Shown here in pieces: positions 1 to 10,014 of a stretch of DNA of 64,000 bases. Each line of letters begins with the position of its first letter. The stretch's first letter is position 1. The stretch lies in NCBI RefSeq assembly GCF_000359745.1, contig NZ_AQHN01000061.1, positions 1 through 64,000 on the forward strand, in the 5' to 3' direction. The notes under the pieces are model-generated. The model searched no databases and had not been told where the DNA came from. It saw only the letters and a program-made list of their open reading frames with translations. The position numbers were made by a program, and so were the translations under genes. The stretch is from Rhizobium freirei PRF 81. Its GTDB lineage: Bacteria > Pseudomonadota > Alphaproteobacteria > Rhizobiales > Rhizobiaceae.

Positions 1-6
1 CGAAGC

Positions 7-29
7 CGGCCACTCCATTCGAGTGGCCG
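7..29 (+). terminator. Hairpin at window start, possible terminator of the gene upstream
   Basis: Nine-base arms (7-15 and 21-29, CGGCCACTC/GAGTGGCCG) flank a five-base loop. No T-run follows, so this is a stem-loop with uncertain termination. In rhizobia the gene before rpsJ is usually tuf, which would lie just outside the window. That is inference. Confidence 0.4.
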
Positions 30-50
30 ATTCGATGACAATAATATGAT

Positions 51-140
51 GCAAGCGGCAGTAGCCGCTTGCTTATGACATGGAAATGTTGCAAATGGCG
101 CGCGAGCGCGATTTGCACTCTGCTTCGGCTAACGAAGCAG
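51..140 (+). promoter_or_regulatory. Structured leader upstream of rpsJ (three stem-loops)
   Basis: Three consecutive perfect or near-perfect stem-loops are visible: 51-59/64-72 (GCAAGCGGC with its complement, loop AGTA); 91-96+99-102/107-116 (GCAAAT and CGCG arms, two bulged G, loop CGAG); and 120-127/133-140 (CTGCTTCG/CGAAGCAG). They sit 170 to 260 bases before the rpsJ start. In E. coli the S10 leader binds L4 to repress its own operon. Whether this leader does the same is unknown; the shapes are visible, the function is inference. The rest of 141-308 holds the rpsJ promoter-proximal region and a ribosome binding site (AAGGATAAC) before the start codon. Confidence 0.45.
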
Positions 141-308
141 CCAATGAAATTAACAATAAGGTGGGCCCAAAGGCCTAAAGAGTGGATGGGGATGCCGCAG
201 CCGGCGTCCCTCTCGATCTTTGAAACCGGTGGTCCGCCTTAGGAAAAAGAACAATCCGTGCCCTTTTTGAGCGGCACGCGAGATAACAAAACACAAGGAT
301 AACGTCGA

Positions 309-617
309 ATGAACGGCCAAAATATCCGCATTCGCCTGAAGGCGTTCGATCACCGGATTCTCGATGCTTCCACGCGCGAGATCGTGTCGACGGCGAAGCG
401 CACCGGTGCTAGCGTCCGGGGCCCCGTTCCGCTTCCGACCCGTATCGAGAAGTTCACGGTAAACCGGTCCCCGCACATCGACAAGAAGAGCCGCGAGCAG
501 TTCGAGATGCGCACGCATAAGCGCCTCCTCGACATCGTTGACCCGACCCCGCAGACGGTAGACGCGCTGATGAAGCTCGATCTCGCCGCCGGTGTCGATG
601 TTGAGATCAAGCTCTGA
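309..617 (+). CDS. rpsJ: 30S ribosomal protein S10
   Basis: S10 is a small-subunit head protein and also the NusE transcription antitermination factor. The 102-residue product has the family length and the typical N-terminal start [18 protein letters not shown] and the core [19 protein letters not shown]. An AAGGATAAC ribosome binding site precedes the ATG. It is the first gene of the S10-spc-alpha superoperon, followed after 38 bases by rplC. Nothing odd is visible. Confidence 0.99.
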   Translation: MNGQNIRIRLKAFDHRILDASTREIVSTAKRTGASVRGPVPLPTRIEKFTVNRSPHIDKKSREQFEMRTHKRLLDIVDPTPQTVDALMKLDLAAGVDVEIKL

Positions 618-655
618 GACCTAGGTTCTCGAGCTGAGTGAGAAGGATTGAACCG

Positions 656-1297
656 ATGCGTTCAGGTGTGATTGCACAGAAGGTGGGAATGACCCGCGTC
701 TATAACGACGCCGGCGAGCATGTCCCGGTAACCGTATTGCGTTTGGATGGCTGCCAGGTCGTAGCCCAGCGCACAGTTGAAAAGAATGGCTACACCGCAG
801 TTCAGCTGGGTGCCGGCCAGGCTAAAGTTAAGAACACGACGAAGGCCCTGCGCGGTCATTTCGCTGTCGCAAGCGTTGAGCCGAAGGCCAAGCTCGTTGA
901 ATTCCGTGTTACGGACGACAACCTGCTTGAAGTCGGCACCGAGCTTAAGGCTGCTCACTTCACGGCGGGCCAGCTCGTCGACGTGACGGGCACGACGATC
1001 GGTAAGGGCTTTGCCGGCGCTATGAAGCGTCACGGCTTCGGCGGTCTGCGCGCCACGCACGGTGTGTCGGTTTCGCACCGCTCGCACGGTTCGACCGGCT
1101 CGCGCCAGGATCCGGGCAAGGTGTTCAAGAACAAGAAGATGGCTGGTCACATGGGCCAGACGCGCGTGACGACGCAGAACCTCGAAGTGGTATCGACCGA
1201 TGAAGATCGCGGTCTGATCCTCGTCAAGGGCGCGGTTCCCGGCTCCAAGGGTGCCTGGATCATCGTGCGCGATGCCGTCAAGTCGGCAGCGAAGTAA
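656..1297 (+). CDS. rplC: 50S ribosomal protein L3
   Basis: L3 binds 23S rRNA early in assembly and reaches the peptidyl transferase centre. The start [16 protein letters not shown] is the usual one, and an in-frame ATG six codons earlier is less likely because AGAAGGATTG sits at the right distance before 656. The product is 213 residues. The conserved central region with [14 protein letters not shown] and SHRSHGSTG is intact. It is followed after 13 bases by rplD. Confidence 0.98.
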   Translation: MRSGVIAQKVGMTRVYNDAGEHVPVTVLRLDGCQVVAQRTVEKNGYTAVQLGAGQAKVKNTTKALRGHFAVASVEPKAKLVEFRVTDDNLLEVGTELKAAHFTAGQLVDVTGTTIGKGFAGAMKRHGFGGLRATHGVSVSHRSHGSTGSRQDPGKVFKNKKMAGHMGQTRVTTQNLEVVSTDEDRGLILVKGAVPGSKGAWIIVRDAVKSAAK

Positions 1298-1310
1298 GGG
1301 AGCCAAACCA

Positions 1311-1931
1311 ATGGAATTGAACGTCAAGACCCTTGAGGGCAAAGACGCTGGGAAGGTTTCCCTTTCTGACGCGATTTTCGGCCTGGAGCCGCGTGAAGAC
1401 ATTCTCGCCCGCGTCATTCGCTGGCAGCTTGCCAAGAAGCAGCAGGGCACGCATCAGGCAAAGGGCCGCGCCGACGTTTGGCGCACCGGTGCCAAGATGT
1501 ACAAGCAGAAGGGTACGGGCCGCGCTCGTCACCATTCGGCTCGCGCTCCGCAGTTCCGCGGCGGTGGTAAGGCTCACGGCCCGGTTGCCCGCAGCCACGA
1601 GCATGATCTGCCGAAGAAGGTTCGCGCCCTCGGCCTGCGTCACGCTCTGTCTGCCAAGCTGAAGTCCGAAGACGTTATCGTCATCGACAGCCTGATTGCA
1701 GCCGACGCTAAGACCAAGGCTCTGGCCAGCACTTTCGAGACGCTCGGCCTGACCAACGCGTTGTTCATCGGCGGTGCCGAACTCGACAACAACTTCAAGC
1801 TCGCAGCCCAGAACATCCCGAACATCGATGTTCTGCCGGTTCAGGGCATCAACGTTTACGACATCCTGCGCCGTGGCAAGCTCGTCCTGTCCAAGGCCGC
1901 AGTTGAAGCTCTAGAGGAGCGATTCAAGTGA
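1311..1931 (+). CDS. rplD: 50S ribosomal protein L4
   Basis: L4 lines the peptide exit tunnel and in enterobacteria represses the S10 operon. The 206-residue protein starts [18 protein letters not shown], after a GGGAGCC ribosome binding site. The conserved loop region with [21 protein letters not shown] is present. The stop overlaps the GTG start of rplW (GTGA), so translation of the two is probably coupled. Confidence 0.98.
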   Translation: MELNVKTLEGKDAGKVSLSDAIFGLEPREDILARVIRWQLAKKQQGTHQAKGRADVWRTGAKMYKQKGTGRARHHSARAPQFRGGGKAHGPVARSHEHDLPKKVRALGLRHALSAKLKSEDVIVIDSLIAADAKTKALASTFETLGLTNALFIGGAELDNNFKLAAQNIPNIDVLPVQGINVYDILRRGKLVLSKAAVEALEERFK

Positions 1932-2221
1932 CGGATCTTCGCCATTACGATGTGATCGTTTCTCCTGCGATCACCGAAAAGTCCACTCTGCTTTCGGACA
2001 ACAACCAGGTTGTTTTCAACGTTGCCAAGACCGCGACGAAGCCTGAAATCAAGGCTGCCGTCGAAGCGCTGTTCGGCGTCAAGGTTACGGCCGTCAACAC
2101 CCTGCTGCGCCTGGGCAAGACCAAGCGGTTCAAAGGTCTCGTCGGCAAGCAGAAGGACGTGAAGAAGGCTATCGTGACGCTCGCCGAAGGCCAGTCGATC
2201 GACGTCTCCACCGGTCTCTGA
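1928..2221 (+). CDS. rplW: 50S ribosomal protein L23
   Basis: L23 sits at the tunnel exit and docks trigger factor and SRP. The 97-residue product, [19 protein letters not shown]..., has the classic ITEKST motif and the C-terminal [10 protein letters not shown] segment. The start is a GTG that overlaps the rplD stop by four bases; GAGGAGCGATTCAA just before it supplies the ribosome binding site. rplB follows after 11 bases. Confidence 0.98.
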   Translation: MTDLRHYDVIVSPAITEKSTLLSDNNQVVFNVAKTATKPEIKAAVEALFGVKVTAVNTLLRLGKTKRFKGLVGKQKDVKKAIVTLAEGQSIDVSTGL

Positions 2222-2232
2222 GGAATAAGAAA

Positions 2233-3069
2233 ATGGCATTGAAAACATTCAATCCGACGACCCCGAGCCAGCGTCAGCTGGTCATCGTCGATCGCTCCTC
2301 GCTCTACAAGGGCAAGCCGGTCAAGACGCTGACGGAAGGCCTGACCTCCAAGGGCGGCCGCAACAACACCGGCCGCATCACCGTGCGTTTCCAGGGTGGC
2401 GGTCACAAGCGCAGCTACCGTCTGGTAGACTTCAAGCGTCGCAAGTTCGACGTCGAAGCATCGGTCGAGCGCATCGAATACGATCCGAACCGTACCGCTT
2501 ACATCGCTCTGGTGAAGTACACGGACGGCGAGCTGGCCTACATCCTCGCTCCGCAGCGCCTCGCTGCCGGCGACAAGGTCATCGCTTCGGAAAAGGCCGT
2601 GGACGTGAAGCCGGGCAACACCATGCCACTTCAGTTCATCCCGGTCGGCTCGATCATCCACAACGTGGAAATGAAGCCGGGCAAGGGCGGTCAGATCGCT
2701 CGTTCGGCTGGCTCCTACGCCCAGCTCGTCGGTCGTGACCAGGGCATGGCGATCCTTCGCCTGAACTCCGGCGAACAGCGCCTCGTGCATGGCAGTTGCC
2801 TCGCAACGATCGGTGCGGTTTCCAACCCGGATCATGCCAACATCAACGACGGTAAGGCTGGTCGTTCGCGTTGGCGTGGCAAGAAGCCGCATAACCGCGG
2901 CGTCGTCATGAACCCGGTCGACCATCCGCACGGCGGTGGTGAAGGCCGCACCTCCGGTGGTCGCCATCCGGTGACCCCATGGGGCAAGCCGACCAAGGGC
3001 AAGCGTACGCGGTCGAACAAGTCGACCGACAAGATGATCATGCGCTCGCGCCATCAGCGCAAGAAGTAA
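2233..3069 (+). CDS. rplB: 50S ribosomal protein L2
   Basis: L2 helps join the subunits and supports peptidyl transferase activity. The 278-residue protein is family length. The C-terminal region contains the conserved [18 protein letters not shown] stretch with the functionally important histidine, and ends in the basic RSRHQRKK tail. The ATG follows GAGGAATAAGAAA. It is 15 bases from rpsS. Confidence 0.99.
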   Translation: MALKTFNPTTPSQRQLVIVDRSSLYKGKPVKTLTEGLTSKGGRNNTGRITVRFQGGGHKRSYRLVDFKRRKFDVEASVERIEYDPNRTAYIALVKYTDGELAYILAPQRLAAGDKVIASEKAVDVKPGNTMPLQFIPVGSIIHNVEMKPGKGGQIARSAGSYAQLVGRDQGMAILRLNSGEQRLVHGSCLATIGAVSNPDHANINDGKAGRSRWRGKKPHNRGVVMNPVDHPHGGGEGRTSGGRHPVTPWGKPTKGKRTRSNKSTDKMIMRSRHQRKK

Positions 3070-3084
3070 GAGAGGAAGTCTCAA

Positions 3085-3363
3085 GTGGCTCGTTCAGTAT
3101 GGAAAGGTCCGTTTGTTGACGGCTATCTTCTCAAGAAAGCTGAGAAGGTGCGCGAAGGCGGACGTAGCGAAGTAATCAAGATGTGGAGCCGTCGCTCCAC
3201 CATCATGCCGCAGTTCGTTGGTCTCACCTTTGGTGTTTACAACGGCAGCAAGCATATTCCGGTCAGCGTCAATGAAGACATGGTCGGACACAAGTTCGGC
3301 GAGTTCGCCCCGACCCGTACCTATTATGGTCACGGTGCGGACAAGAAGGCGAAGAGGAAGTAA
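3085..3363 (+). CDS. rpsS: 30S ribosomal protein S19
   Basis: S19 is in the small-subunit head, paired with S13. The 92-residue product starts [20 protein letters not shown] and includes [21 protein letters not shown], both typical. The start is GTG, with GAGAGGAAG in front as ribosome binding site. rplV begins two bases after the stop. Confidence 0.98.
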   Translation: MARSVWKGPFVDGYLLKKAEKVREGGRSEVIKMWSRRSTIMPQFVGLTFGVYNGSKHIPVSVNEDMVGHKFGEFAPTRTYYGHGADKKAKRK

Positions 3364-3365
3364 CA

Positions 3366-3755
3366 ATGGGCAAGGCAAAAACCGAACGCCGGCTGAAGGA
3401 CAATGAAGCGCAGGCAGTTGCGCGCACGCTCCGTGTCAGCCCGCAGAAGCTCAACCTGGTCGCGGCTTCGATCCGCGGCAAGAAGGTTGATCGCGCGCTC
3501 GCAGAGCTGGAATTCTCGCGCAAGCGCATCGCTGGCGCCGTGAAGAAGACGCTCGAATCCGCGATCGCCAACGCAGAAAACAACCACGATCTCGACGTTG
3601 ACTCGCTGGTCGTCGCTGAAGCTTACGTCGGCAAGTCGATCGTCATGAAGCGTTTCCACGCTCGTGGCCGCGGTCGTGCGTCTCGCATCGAGCGTCCGTT
3701 CGCGCATCTGACGATCGTCGTTCGTGAAGTTGAAGCTCAAGGGGAGGCCGCATAA
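3366..3755 (+). CDS. rplV: 50S ribosomal protein L22
   Basis: L22 forms part of the exit-tunnel constriction (macrolide site) through its hairpin. The 129-residue sequence has the family start ([20 protein letters not shown]) and the conserved C-terminal [18 protein letters not shown] hairpin tip. The stop shares one base with the rpsC start (TAATG), so coupling is likely. Confidence 0.98.
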   Translation: MGKAKTERRLKDNEAQAVARTLRVSPQKLNLVAASIRGKKVDRALAELEFSRKRIAGAVKKTLESAIANAENNHDLDVDSLVVAEAYVGKSIVMKRFHARGRGRASRIERPFAHLTIVVREVEAQGEAA

Positions 3756-4480
3756 TGGGTCAGAAAATCAATCCAATCGGTTTTCGTCTTGGCATCAACC
3801 GTACCTGGGATAGCCGCTGGTTTGCGGACAATGCCGAGTATGGTCAGCTTCTTCACGAAGACCTGAAGATGCGCAAGTTCGTCATGAACGAACTGAAGCA
3901 GGCTGGTATCTCCAAGGTGGTCATCGAGCGTCCGCACAAGAAGTGCCGCGTCACGATCCACTCGGCTCGTCCGGGCCTGATCATCGGCAAGAAGGGCGCT
4001 GACATCGACAAGCTCCGCAAGAAGCTGTCGGACATGACGAATTCCGAAACGCACCTCAACATCGTTGAAGTTCGCAAGCCGGAAATCGACGCGACGCTGG
4101 TTGCCCAGTCGATCGCTCAGCAGCTCGAGCGCCGTGTCGCTTTCCGCCGCGCCATGAAGCGCGCCGTTCAGTCCGCGATGCGTCTTGGCGCCGAAGGCAT
4201 CAAGATCACCTGCGCCGGCCGTCTCGGCGGCGCGGAAATCGCTCGTACGGAATGGTACCGCGAAGGTCGCGTGCCGCTGCATACGCTGCGCGCCGACATC
4301 GACTACGGTACAGCTGAAGCAGAAACCGCTTTCGGCATCTGCGGCATCAAGGTTTGGATCTTCAAGGGCGAAATCCTTGAGCACGATCCGATGGCCTCCG
4401 AACGCCGTGCGCTTGAGGGTGACGCCCAGGGTCCGGCTAGCCGCGATCGCGATAGAGACCGTCGCCGCGACAACGCTTGA
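3755..4480 (+). CDS. rpsC: 30S ribosomal protein S3
   Basis: S3 lines the mRNA entry channel and has helicase function. The product of 241 residues begins [20 protein letters not shown]. The KH domain motif [18 protein letters not shown] is at about residues 68-86. The C-terminal domain ends in an arginine/aspartate-rich tail ([11 protein letters not shown]). The ATG overlaps the rplV stop by one base with GGGGAGG as ribosome binding site. Confidence 0.98.
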   Translation: MGQKINPIGFRLGINRTWDSRWFADNAEYGQLLHEDLKMRKFVMNELKQAGISKVVIERPHKKCRVTIHSARPGLIIGKKGADIDKLRKKLSDMTNSETHLNIVEVRKPEIDATLVAQSIAQQLERRVAFRRAMKRAVQSAMRLGAEGIKITCAGRLGGAEIARTEWYREGRVPLHTLRADIDYGTAEAETAFGICGIKVWIFKGEILEHDPMASERRALEGDAQGPASRDRDRDRRRDNA

Positions 4481-4516
4481 TAGCGTACGTGGCAGATAAG
4501 TTCGGAGAATAAGAAA

Positions 4517-4930
4517 ATGTTGCAGCCAAAGCGTACGAAGTACCGCAAGCAATTCAAGGGCCGCATCAAGGGCGTTGCCAAGGGTGGTTCTGATCTGGCG
4601 TTCGGCGAATTCGGCCTGAAGTCGCAGGAGCCTAACCGCGTTAACGCTCGTGAGATCGAAGCGGCTCGCCGCGCGATCACGCGTTATATGAAGCGCGCCG
4701 GCCGTGTATGGATCCGCGTGTTCCCGGATGTTCCGGTAACCGCAAAGCCGACCGAAGTCCGCATGGGTAAAGGTAAGGGCTCCGTCGAATACTGGGCATG
4801 CAAGGTCAAGCCCGGCCGCATGATGTTCGAGATCGATGGTGTGAGCGAAGAAATCGCTCGTGAGGCTCTGCGCCTCGGCGCTGCCAAGCTCTCGGTCAAG
4901 ACGCGCTTCGTACAGCGCATTGCAGAGTAA
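4517..4930 (+). CDS. rplP: 50S ribosomal protein L16
   Basis: L16 organises the A-site region of the large subunit and contacts tRNA. The 137-residue protein starts [16 protein letters not shown] and contains [20 protein letters not shown] and the [17 protein letters not shown] segment, all diagnostic. A GGAGAATAAGAAA ribosome binding site precedes it. rpmC follows after 11 bases. Confidence 0.98.
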   Translation: MLQPKRTKYRKQFKGRIKGVAKGGSDLAFGEFGLKSQEPNRVNAREIEAARRAITRYMKRAGRVWIRVFPDVPVTAKPTEVRMGKGKGSVEYWACKVKPGRMMFEIDGVSEEIAREALRLGAAKLSVKTRFVQRIAE

Positions 4931-4941
4931 GGAAGAAGCTC

Positions 4942-5142
4942 ATGAAAGCCGCAGATGTTCGCGCCCTGAGCGCCGACCAACTCAAGGACGAGCTTGCCAA
5001 GCTGAAGAAGGAGCAGTTCAACCTGCGCTTTCAGAAGGCGACCGGCCAGCTTGAAAAGTCCTCGCGCATCAACGAAGTCCGCAAGGACATCGCTCGCATA
5101 AAAACCATTGCCCGCCAGAAGGCGGCAGAAGCAAAGGCCTAA
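4942..5142 (+). CDS. rpmC: 50S ribosomal protein L29
   Basis: L29 is a small helical protein next to L23 at the tunnel exit. The 66-residue product ([18 protein letters not shown]...) has the conserved [19 protein letters not shown] core. The ribosome binding site is AAGGAAGAAGCTC. It is 12 bases upstream of rpsQ. Confidence 0.97.
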   Translation: MKAADVRALSADQLKDELAKLKKEQFNLRFQKATGQLEKSSRINEVRKDIARIKTIARQKAAEAKA

Positions 5143-5154
5143 AGGAAAAATAAC

Positions 5155-5394
5155 ATGCCGAAGCGCATTCTGCAGGGCGTCGTGGTCAGCGACAAGAACG
5201 AGAAGACTGTAGTAGTTCGCGTAGAGCGTCGATTCGCTCACCCGCTGCTCCAGAAGACTGTTCGTCGTTCCAAGAAGTACAAGGCTCACGACGAGAACAA
5301 TCAGTACAAGGTCGGCGACGTCGTTTCCATCGAGGAATGCGCGCCGATTTCCAAGGACAAGACCTGGACGGTCGTTTCCGCCCAGTCCAAGTAG
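5155..5394 (+). CDS. rpsQ: 30S ribosomal protein S17
   Basis: S17 is an early-binding OB-fold protein of the 30S subunit. The 79-residue product starts [20 protein letters not shown] and has [20 protein letters not shown], as expected. AAAGGAAAAATAAC serves as ribosome binding site. It is the last gene before a 226-base gap that contains a terminator-like hairpin, so the S10 part of the cluster seems to end here. Confidence 0.98.
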   Translation: MPKRILQGVVVSDKNEKTVVVRVERRFAHPLLQKTVRRSKKYKAHDENNQYKVGDVVSIEECAPISKDKTWTVVSAQSK

Positions 5395-5460
5395 CAGAAT
5401 TTCGCTCAGGCCCTTGCGCTTGGGCGAAATATCTGTATGAAGCACGAGCTTGGAAGCAGG

Positions 5461-5493
5461 ACGCTCGAGTACGGGCGTTCTTTTGCTTTATTG
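5461..5493 (+). terminator. Rho-independent-type terminator between rpsQ and rplN
   Basis: Arms 5461-5467 and 5472-5478 (ACGCTCG/CGGGCGT, one G-U pair) with loop AGTA are followed directly by TTCTTTTGCTTTATT. This is a standard intrinsic terminator layout. A second inverted pair (ATTTCGC at 5399-5405 with GCGAAAT at 5424-5430) lies just upstream. The rest of the 226-base gap shows a GGGTC/GACCC hairpin (5573-5577/5582-5586) and an AAGAAGG ribosome binding site for rplN. Confidence 0.6.
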
Positions 5494-5620
5494 ATGACTG
5501 GCAATGGCGATCCCGAGGGATCCCCGGATGCCGCGAAATCAGACAAGAGACTAGTTCATAAGCCGGGGTAGGGGGTCGGCTGACCCAACCATTCCGGTAA
5601 CAACAAGAAGGCGACCTGAC

Positions 5621-5989
5621 ATGATTCAGATGCAAACAAACCTCGACGTGGCGGATAATTCCGGCGCACGTCGTGTCATGTGCATCAAGGTGCTGGGCGG
5701 CTCGAAGCGCAAGTATGCCTCGATCGGCGACGTTATCGTCGTCTCGATCAAGGAAGCTATTCCGCGCGGCCGTGTGAAGAAGGGTGACGTGATGAAGGCG
5801 GTTGTCGTTCGTACCGCCAAGGACATCCGTCGTCCGGATGGCAGCGTCATCCGCTTCGATACCAACGCAGCAGTCCTCATCGACAACAAGAAAGAGCCGA
5901 TCGGCACCCGTATCTTCGGACCGGTTCCGCGCGAACTTCGCGCCAAGAACCACATGAAGATCATCTCGCTGGCTCCAGAAGTACTGTAA
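5621..5989 (+). CDS. rplN: 50S ribosomal protein L14
   Basis: L14 is at the subunit interface and contacts 16S rRNA and the silencing factor RsfS. The 122-residue product starts [20 protein letters not shown] and ends in [13 protein letters not shown], fully typical. First gene of the spc part of the cluster. rplX follows after 11 bases. Confidence 0.99.
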   Translation: MIQMQTNLDVADNSGARRVMCIKVLGGSKRKYASIGDVIVVSIKEAIPRGRVKKGDVMKAVVVRTAKDIRRPDGSVIRFDTNAAVLIDNKKEPIGTRIFGPVPRELRAKNHMKIISLAPEVL

Positions 5990-6000
5990 GGAGCGGAGCG

Positions 6001-6309
6001 ATGCAGAAGATCCGTAAAGGCGACAAGGTCGTCGTATTGACCGGTAAGGACAAGGGCCGCACCGGAGAAGTTGTTCAAGTGCTGCCGAAGGAAGACCGTG
6101 CGGTCGTTCGTGGCGTCAACGTCGTAAAGCGCCATCAGCGCCAGACGCAGAGCCAGGAAGCCGGCATCATCAGCAAGGAAGCCCCGCTTCACCTGTCCAA
6201 CATTGCGATCGTCGACAAGGACGGCAAGCCGACCCGCGTCGGTTTCAAGGTTGTGGATGGCAAGAAGGTCCGTGTGGCCAAGACCTCTGGAGAAGTGATC
6301 GATGGCTGA
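6001..6309 (+). CDS. rplX: 50S ribosomal protein L24
   Basis: L24 is an assembly-initiator protein with a KOW domain. The 102-residue product carries the KOW motif near the N-terminus ([19 protein letters not shown]). The ribosome binding site AAGGAGCGGAGCG overlaps the end of rplN spacing. The last eight bases overlap the rplE start. Confidence 0.98.
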   Translation: MQKIRKGDKVVVLTGKDKGRTGEVVQVLPKEDRAVVRGVNVVKRHQRQTQSQEAGIISKEAPLHLSNIAIVDKDGKPTRVGFKVVDGKKVRVAKTSGEVIDG

Positions 6310-6859
6310 GGCAAAGTACGAGCCGCGGCTCAAGAAGGAATACGTCGCTCGCATCCGCGCGGCCATGCAGGAGAAGTTCTCCTACGCTAACGAGATGCAG
6401 ATCCCGAAGCTGGACAAGATCGTGATCAACATGGGCGTCGGCGAAGCAACGGCTGATTCGAAGAAGCCGACTGTTGCTGCTGCCGATCTCGCAGCGATCG
6501 CCGGCCAGAAGCCGGTCATCACGCGCGCACGCAACTCCATCGCTGGCTTCAAGGTCCGCGAAAACATGCCGATCGGCGCAAAGGTCACCCTGCGCGGCGC
6601 CCGCATGTACGAGTTCCTGGATCGCCTGGTCAACATCGCGCTTCCGCGCGTTCGCGACTTCCGCGGCCTGAACCCGAAGAGCTTTGACGGTCGTGGCAAT
6701 TTTGCCATGGGCATCAAGGAGCACATTGTGTTCCCTGAGATCAACTACGACAAGGTTGATCAGATGTGGGGCATGGACATCATCGTTTGCACGACGGCCA
6801 CGACCGACGACGAAGCACGGGCTCTTCTGAAAGAGTTCAACTTCCCGTTCCGTCAATAA
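6302..6859 (+). CDS. rplE: 50S ribosomal protein L5
   Basis: L5 binds 5S rRNA in the central protuberance and contacts S13. The 185-residue protein has the diagnostic [11 protein letters not shown] and [20 protein letters not shown] segments and [14 protein letters not shown]. The ATG lies inside the end of rplX with TCTGGAGAAGTG upstream as ribosome binding site, so translation is coupled. Confidence 0.98.
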   Translation: MAEAKYEPRLKKEYVARIRAAMQEKFSYANEMQIPKLDKIVINMGVGEATADSKKPTVAAADLAAIAGQKPVITRARNSIAGFKVRENMPIGAKVTLRGARMYEFLDRLVNIALPRVRDFRGLNPKSFDGRGNFAMGIKEHIVFPEINYDKVDQMWGMDIIVCTTATTDDEARALLKEFNFPFRQ

Positions 6860-6892
6860 CCGTAACGACGAGCGTAGAAAAGGAACCCTGAT

Positions 6893-7198
6893 ATGGCGAA
6901 GACAAGCGCAGTTGAAAAGAACAAGCGCCGCCGCAATACGGTTGCCAACCAGGCCGCGAAGCGGGCTGCTCTCAAGGCAATCATCATGAACCAGTCTCTC
7001 TCGATCGAAGACCGGTTCAAGGCCACTCTGAAGCTGGCATCGCTCCCGCGCGATGGATCGAAGACCCGTATTCGCAACCGTTGCGAAGTGTCTGGCCGTC
7101 CGCGCGCGTACTACCGCAAACTGCGTATGTCGCGTATCGCGCTGCGCGAACTCGGCAACCTCGGCAAGGTGCCGGGCATCGTCAAGTCGAGCTGGTAA
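6893..7198 (+). CDS. rpsN: 30S ribosomal protein S14, zinc-free form
   Basis: S14 binds in the head of the 30S subunit. At 101 residues this is the long, zinc-independent form: only one cysteine ([16 protein letters not shown]) is left of the CxxC pairs found in short S14. It starts [14 protein letters not shown] after AAAAGGAACCCTGAT. rpsH follows after 12 bases. Confidence 0.98.
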   Translation: MAKTSAVEKNKRRRNTVANQAAKRAALKAIIMNQSLSIEDRFKATLKLASLPRDGSKTRIRNRCEVSGRPRAYYRKLRMSRIALRELGNLGKVPGIVKSSW

Positions 7199-7210
7199 GG
7201 AGCAGATTAG

Positions 7211-7609
7211 ATGTCTATGACTGATCCTTTGGGCGATATGCTCACCCGCATCCGCAATGGCGCTTCGCGCCGCAAGTCGTCGGTTTCGACGCCTGCGTCC
7301 AAGCTCCGTGCACGCGTTCTCGATGTGCTCCAGGCTGAAGGCTACATCCGTGGCTATTCCGTCGTCGATTTCGGCAACGGCAAGTCTGAGCTCAACATCG
7401 AGCTGAAGTACTACGAAGGCTCGTCGGTGATCCGTGAGATCGGCCGCGTGTCCAAGCCGGGCCGCCGGGTTTATGTCTCGGTCAAGTCCATTCCGCAGGT
7501 CGCGAACGGTCTCGGCATCACCATCCTTTCGACTCCGAAGGGCGTGATGGCTGATCACCAGGCTCGTGAACAGAATGTTGGTGGCGAGGTTCTCTGCTCG
7601 GTCTTCTAA
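7211..7609 (+). CDS. rpsH: 30S ribosomal protein S8
   Basis: S8 binds helix 21 of 16S rRNA and in E. coli represses the spc operon. The 132-residue product starts [17 protein letters not shown] and ends with the conserved [20 protein letters not shown] core. Ribosome binding site AAGGAGCAGATTAG. rplF follows after 41 bases. Confidence 0.98.
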   Translation: MSMTDPLGDMLTRIRNGASRRKSSVSTPASKLRARVLDVLQAEGYIRGYSVVDFGNGKSELNIELKYYEGSSVIREIGRVSKPGRRVYVSVKSIPQVANGLGITILSTPKGVMADHQAREQNVGGEVLCSVF

Positions 7610-7650
7610 GATCGAACAGGGATCTCCTTCGAAACAGACAGGTTTGAAAA

Positions 7651-8184
7651 ATGTCTCGTATCGGTAAGAAGCCCGTTCAGGTACCTGCAGGGATCACGGC
7701 CACGGTTGATGGCCAAAAAGTGACTGCCAAGGGCCCCAAGGGCGAGCTGTTTTTCGTCGCTAACGACGAAATCGGTCTCAAGCTGGAAAACAATGCAATC
7801 GTCGTAACGCCGCTTAACGACACCAAGGGCGCTCGCGCAAAGTGGGGCATGTCCCGCACGATGATCGAGAACATCCTGAAGGGTGTTAAGGACGGCTACG
7901 AGCGCAAGCTCGAAATCAACGGCGTCGGCTATCGTGCGTCCATGCAGGGCAAGAACCTGCAGCTGGCGCTCGGCTTCAGCCACGACGTGGTTTATGAGCC
8001 GCCGCAGGGCATCACGATCGCTGTGCCGAAGCCGACGGAAATCGTCGTCACCGGCATCAACAAGCAGCAGGTCGGCCAGGTTGCAGCTGAAATCCGCGAA
8101 TACCGCGGTCCTGAGCCCTACAAGGGCAAGGGTGTTAAGTATGCCGAAGAGCGGATCATCCGCAAAGAAGGCAAGAAGAAGTAA
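7651..8184 (+). CDS. rplF: 50S ribosomal protein L6
   Basis: L6 lies near the factor-binding stalk of the 50S subunit. The 177-residue protein starts [15 protein letters not shown] and has the two repeated folds of the family, ending in [18 protein letters not shown]. Typical length. rplR follows after 12 bases. Confidence 0.98.
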   Translation: MSRIGKKPVQVPAGITATVDGQKVTAKGPKGELFFVANDEIGLKLENNAIVVTPLNDTKGARAKWGMSRTMIENILKGVKDGYERKLEINGVGYRASMQGKNLQLALGFSHDVVYEPPQGITIAVPKPTEIVVTGINKQQVGQVAAEIREYRGPEPYKGKGVKYAEERIIRKEGKKK

Positions 8185-8196
8185 GGATCACGCGAA

Positions 8197-8559
8197 ATGG
8201 CTAGCAGGAAAGAAGCACTTGCGCGTCGCGCCAACCGCGTGCGCCGTCAAATCAAGTCGGTGGCCAATGGCCGTCCGCGCCTGTCGGTTCATCGCTCGTC
8301 GAAGAACATCTACGCCCAGGTCATCGATGACGTGGCTGGCAAGACCCTCGCGGCTGCCTCCACTCTCGACAAGGATCTGCGCGGTTCTCTGAAGACCGGT
8401 GCCGATACCGCCGCTGCAGCTCTGGTTGGCAAGCTCGTTGCTGAGCGCGCCTCCAAGGCAGGCGTGAAGGAAGTCGTGTTTGATCGCGGCGCCTTCATCT
8501 ATCACGGCCGCATCAAGGCTCTCGCCGAAGCGGCTCGCGAAGGCGGCCTGACCTTCTGA
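8197..8559 (+). CDS. rplR: 50S ribosomal protein L18
   Basis: L18 binds 5S rRNA with L5. The 120-residue protein begins [20 protein letters not shown] and includes [20 protein letters not shown] and the C-terminal [20 protein letters not shown], all diagnostic. It is followed by a 128-base gap with two strong stem-loops before rpsE. Confidence 0.98.
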   Translation: MASRKEALARRANRVRRQIKSVANGRPRLSVHRSSKNIYAQVIDDVAGKTLAAASTLDKDLRGSLKTGADTAAAALVGKLVAERASKAGVKEVVFDRGAFIYHGRIKALAEAAREGGLTF

Positions 8560-8566
8560 TCAAGTT

Positions 8567-8650
8567 TCCGGCCGGTAGCCGATACGCGCCGGCCGGATTT
8601 CACCGGACCGCAAATCTCCCTTCGGAGGTTGATGCGGTCTTCGTTTTGTT
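8567..8650 (+). terminator. Two stem-loops between rplR and rpsE, terminator-like
   Basis: The first stem pairs 8567-8575 with 8589-8597 (TCCGGCCGG and its complement). The second pairs GACCGCA (8606-8612) with TGCGGTC (8633-8639), encloses an inner CTCC/GGAG stem, and is followed by TTCGTTTTGTTTG. The second looks like an intrinsic terminator or attenuator within the operon. Function is inferred from shape only. Confidence 0.5.
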
Positions 8651-8687
8651 TGCCCGTTGCACCCGGAAAAGAAAAAGGAAGAGGACA

Positions 8688-9257
8688 ATGGCACAGGAAA
8701 AGAGGGCTCCGCGGGAAGACCGCCAGAGCCGTGAAGAGCGCGATAGCGAATTCGTCGACAAGCTGGTCGCGATCAACCGCGTCGCCAAGGTTGTGAAGGG
8801 TGGCCGCCGTTTCGGTTTCGCCGCTCTCGTCGTCGTTGGCGACCAGAAGGGCCGCGTTGGCTTCGGTCACGGCAAGGCACGCGAAGTGCCGGAAGCGATC
8901 CGCAAGGCAACCGAAAGCGCCAAGCGCGACATGATCTTCGTACCGCTGCGCGACGGCCGTACGCTGCATCACGACGTCCATGGCCGCCATGGCGCCGGCA
9001 AGGTTCTGCTGCGCTCCGCTAAGGTCGGTACCGGTATCATCGCCGGCGGCCCGATGCGCGCCGTTTTCGAAACGCTCGGCGTTCATGACGTCGTCGCCAA
9101 GTCGACCGGTTCGTCGAACCCGTACAACATGGTTCGCGCCACGTTCGACGCCCTGAAGCACCAGGTTCACCCGAAGGACATCGCAGCTCAGCGTGGCATC
9201 AAGTATGCTACCCTGCAGGCTCGTCGCGCCGCTTCGGGCAACGCCTCCGAAGAATAA
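8688..9257 (+). CDS. rpsE: 30S ribosomal protein S5
   Basis: S5 acts in decoding fidelity and lines the mRNA entry channel. The 189-residue protein starts [36 protein letters not shown] upstream of 8688 makes this ATG preferable to one 14 codons earlier. Conserved [20 protein letters not shown] and [15 protein letters not shown] are present. Confidence 0.98.
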   Translation: MAQEKRAPREDRQSREERDSEFVDKLVAINRVAKVVKGGRRFGFAALVVVGDQKGRVGFGHGKAREVPEAIRKATESAKRDMIFVPLRDGRTLHHDVHGRHGAGKVLLRSAKVGTGIIAGGPMRAVFETLGVHDVVAKSTGSSNPYNMVRATFDALKHQVHPKDIAAQRGIKYATLQARRAASGNASEE

Positions 9258-9270
9258 GGGAGTTTGACCT

Positions 9271-9483
9271 ATGGCCAAGACGACCAAGAAGGCTGAAGCT
9301 AAGGCGACCGTTACGGTCGAGCAGGTTGGCAGCCCGATCCGCCGTCCGGATGTTCAGCAGAAGACGCTGATCGGTCTCGGACTGAACAAGATGCACCGTC
9401 GCCGCACGCTGGAAGATACTCCGGCTGTTCGTGGCATGATCCGTGCTGTCCAGCATCTCGTTCGCATCGTCGACGAGAAGTGA
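9271..9483 (+). CDS. rpmD: 50S ribosomal protein L30
   Basis: L30 is a small, non-universal 50S protein. The 70-residue product contains the family motif [21 protein letters not shown] 15-residue alanine/lysine-rich N-terminal extension precedes the usual start of the fold. It is 13 bases after rpsE and 17 before rplO. Confidence 0.97.
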   Translation: MAKTTKKAEAKATVTVEQVGSPIRRPDVQQKTLIGLGLNKMHRRRTLEDTPAVRGMIRAVQHLVRIVDEK

Positions 9484-9500
9484 GCCGGAGGTAATTCGCT

Positions 9501-9971
9501 ATGAAACTGAATGAGATCAAGGATAACGAAGGCTCGACCCACAGCCGCAAGCGCCTCGGCCGCGGCATCGGCTCCGGCTCCGGTAAGACCGGTGGCCGTG
9601 GTGTGAAGGGTCAGAAGTCCCGTTCGGGTGTTGCGATCAACGGCTTCGAAGGTGGTCAGATGCCCATCTATCGTCGCCTGCCGAAGCGCGGCTTCACCAA
9701 CATCTTCGCGGCTGACTACGTTGTCGTATCGCTGGAGCGCATCCAGGCTGCCGTCGATGCCGGCAAGCTCGATGCCAAGAACACGATCGATGCTGCTGCC
9801 CTCAAGGCTGCGGGCGTGATTCGCCGCGTCAAGGACGGCGTTCGCGTTCTTTCCGACGGCGAACTGAAGGCAAAGGTTGCGCTTGAAGTTGCAGGCGCAT
9901 CCAAGTCGGCTGTTGAAAAGATCGAAAAGGCCGGCGGCTCCGTCAAGCTGCTCGCTTCTGTCGCAGAATAA
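9501..9971 (+). CDS. rplO: 50S ribosomal protein L15
   Basis: L15 is a late assembly protein of the 50S subunit. The 156-residue protein starts [20 protein letters not shown] and has the glycine-rich [20 protein letters not shown] segment that inserts into 23S rRNA. The ribosome binding site is CCGGAGG. A strong terminator hairpin follows the stop. Confidence 0.98.
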   Translation: MKLNEIKDNEGSTHSRKRLGRGIGSGSGKTGGRGVKGQKSRSGVAINGFEGGQMPIYRRLPKRGFTNIFAADYVVVSLERIQAAVDAGKLDAKNTIDAAALKAAGVIRRVKDGVRVLSDGELKAKVALEVAGASKSAVEKIEKAGGSVKLLASVAE

Positions 9972-9981
9972 TATGATCAAT

Positions 9982-10014
9982 AATCGCCCGAGGTGCTTCA
10001 CTTCGGGCGATTTT
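9982..10014 (+). terminator. Terminator after rplO
   Basis: Ten-base perfect arms (AATCGCCCGA at 9982-9991, TCGGGCGATT at 10003-10012) enclose an 11-base loop and end in TTTT. This is a good intrinsic terminator between rplO and secY. The remaining 180 bases before secY show no gene; a promoter for secY is expected there, but I cannot place it with confidence. Confidence 0.7.

Noticed and set aside
1945..3084. A 379-codon open frame on the minus strand
   Set aside because: Antisense to rplW and rplB, which are certain genes.
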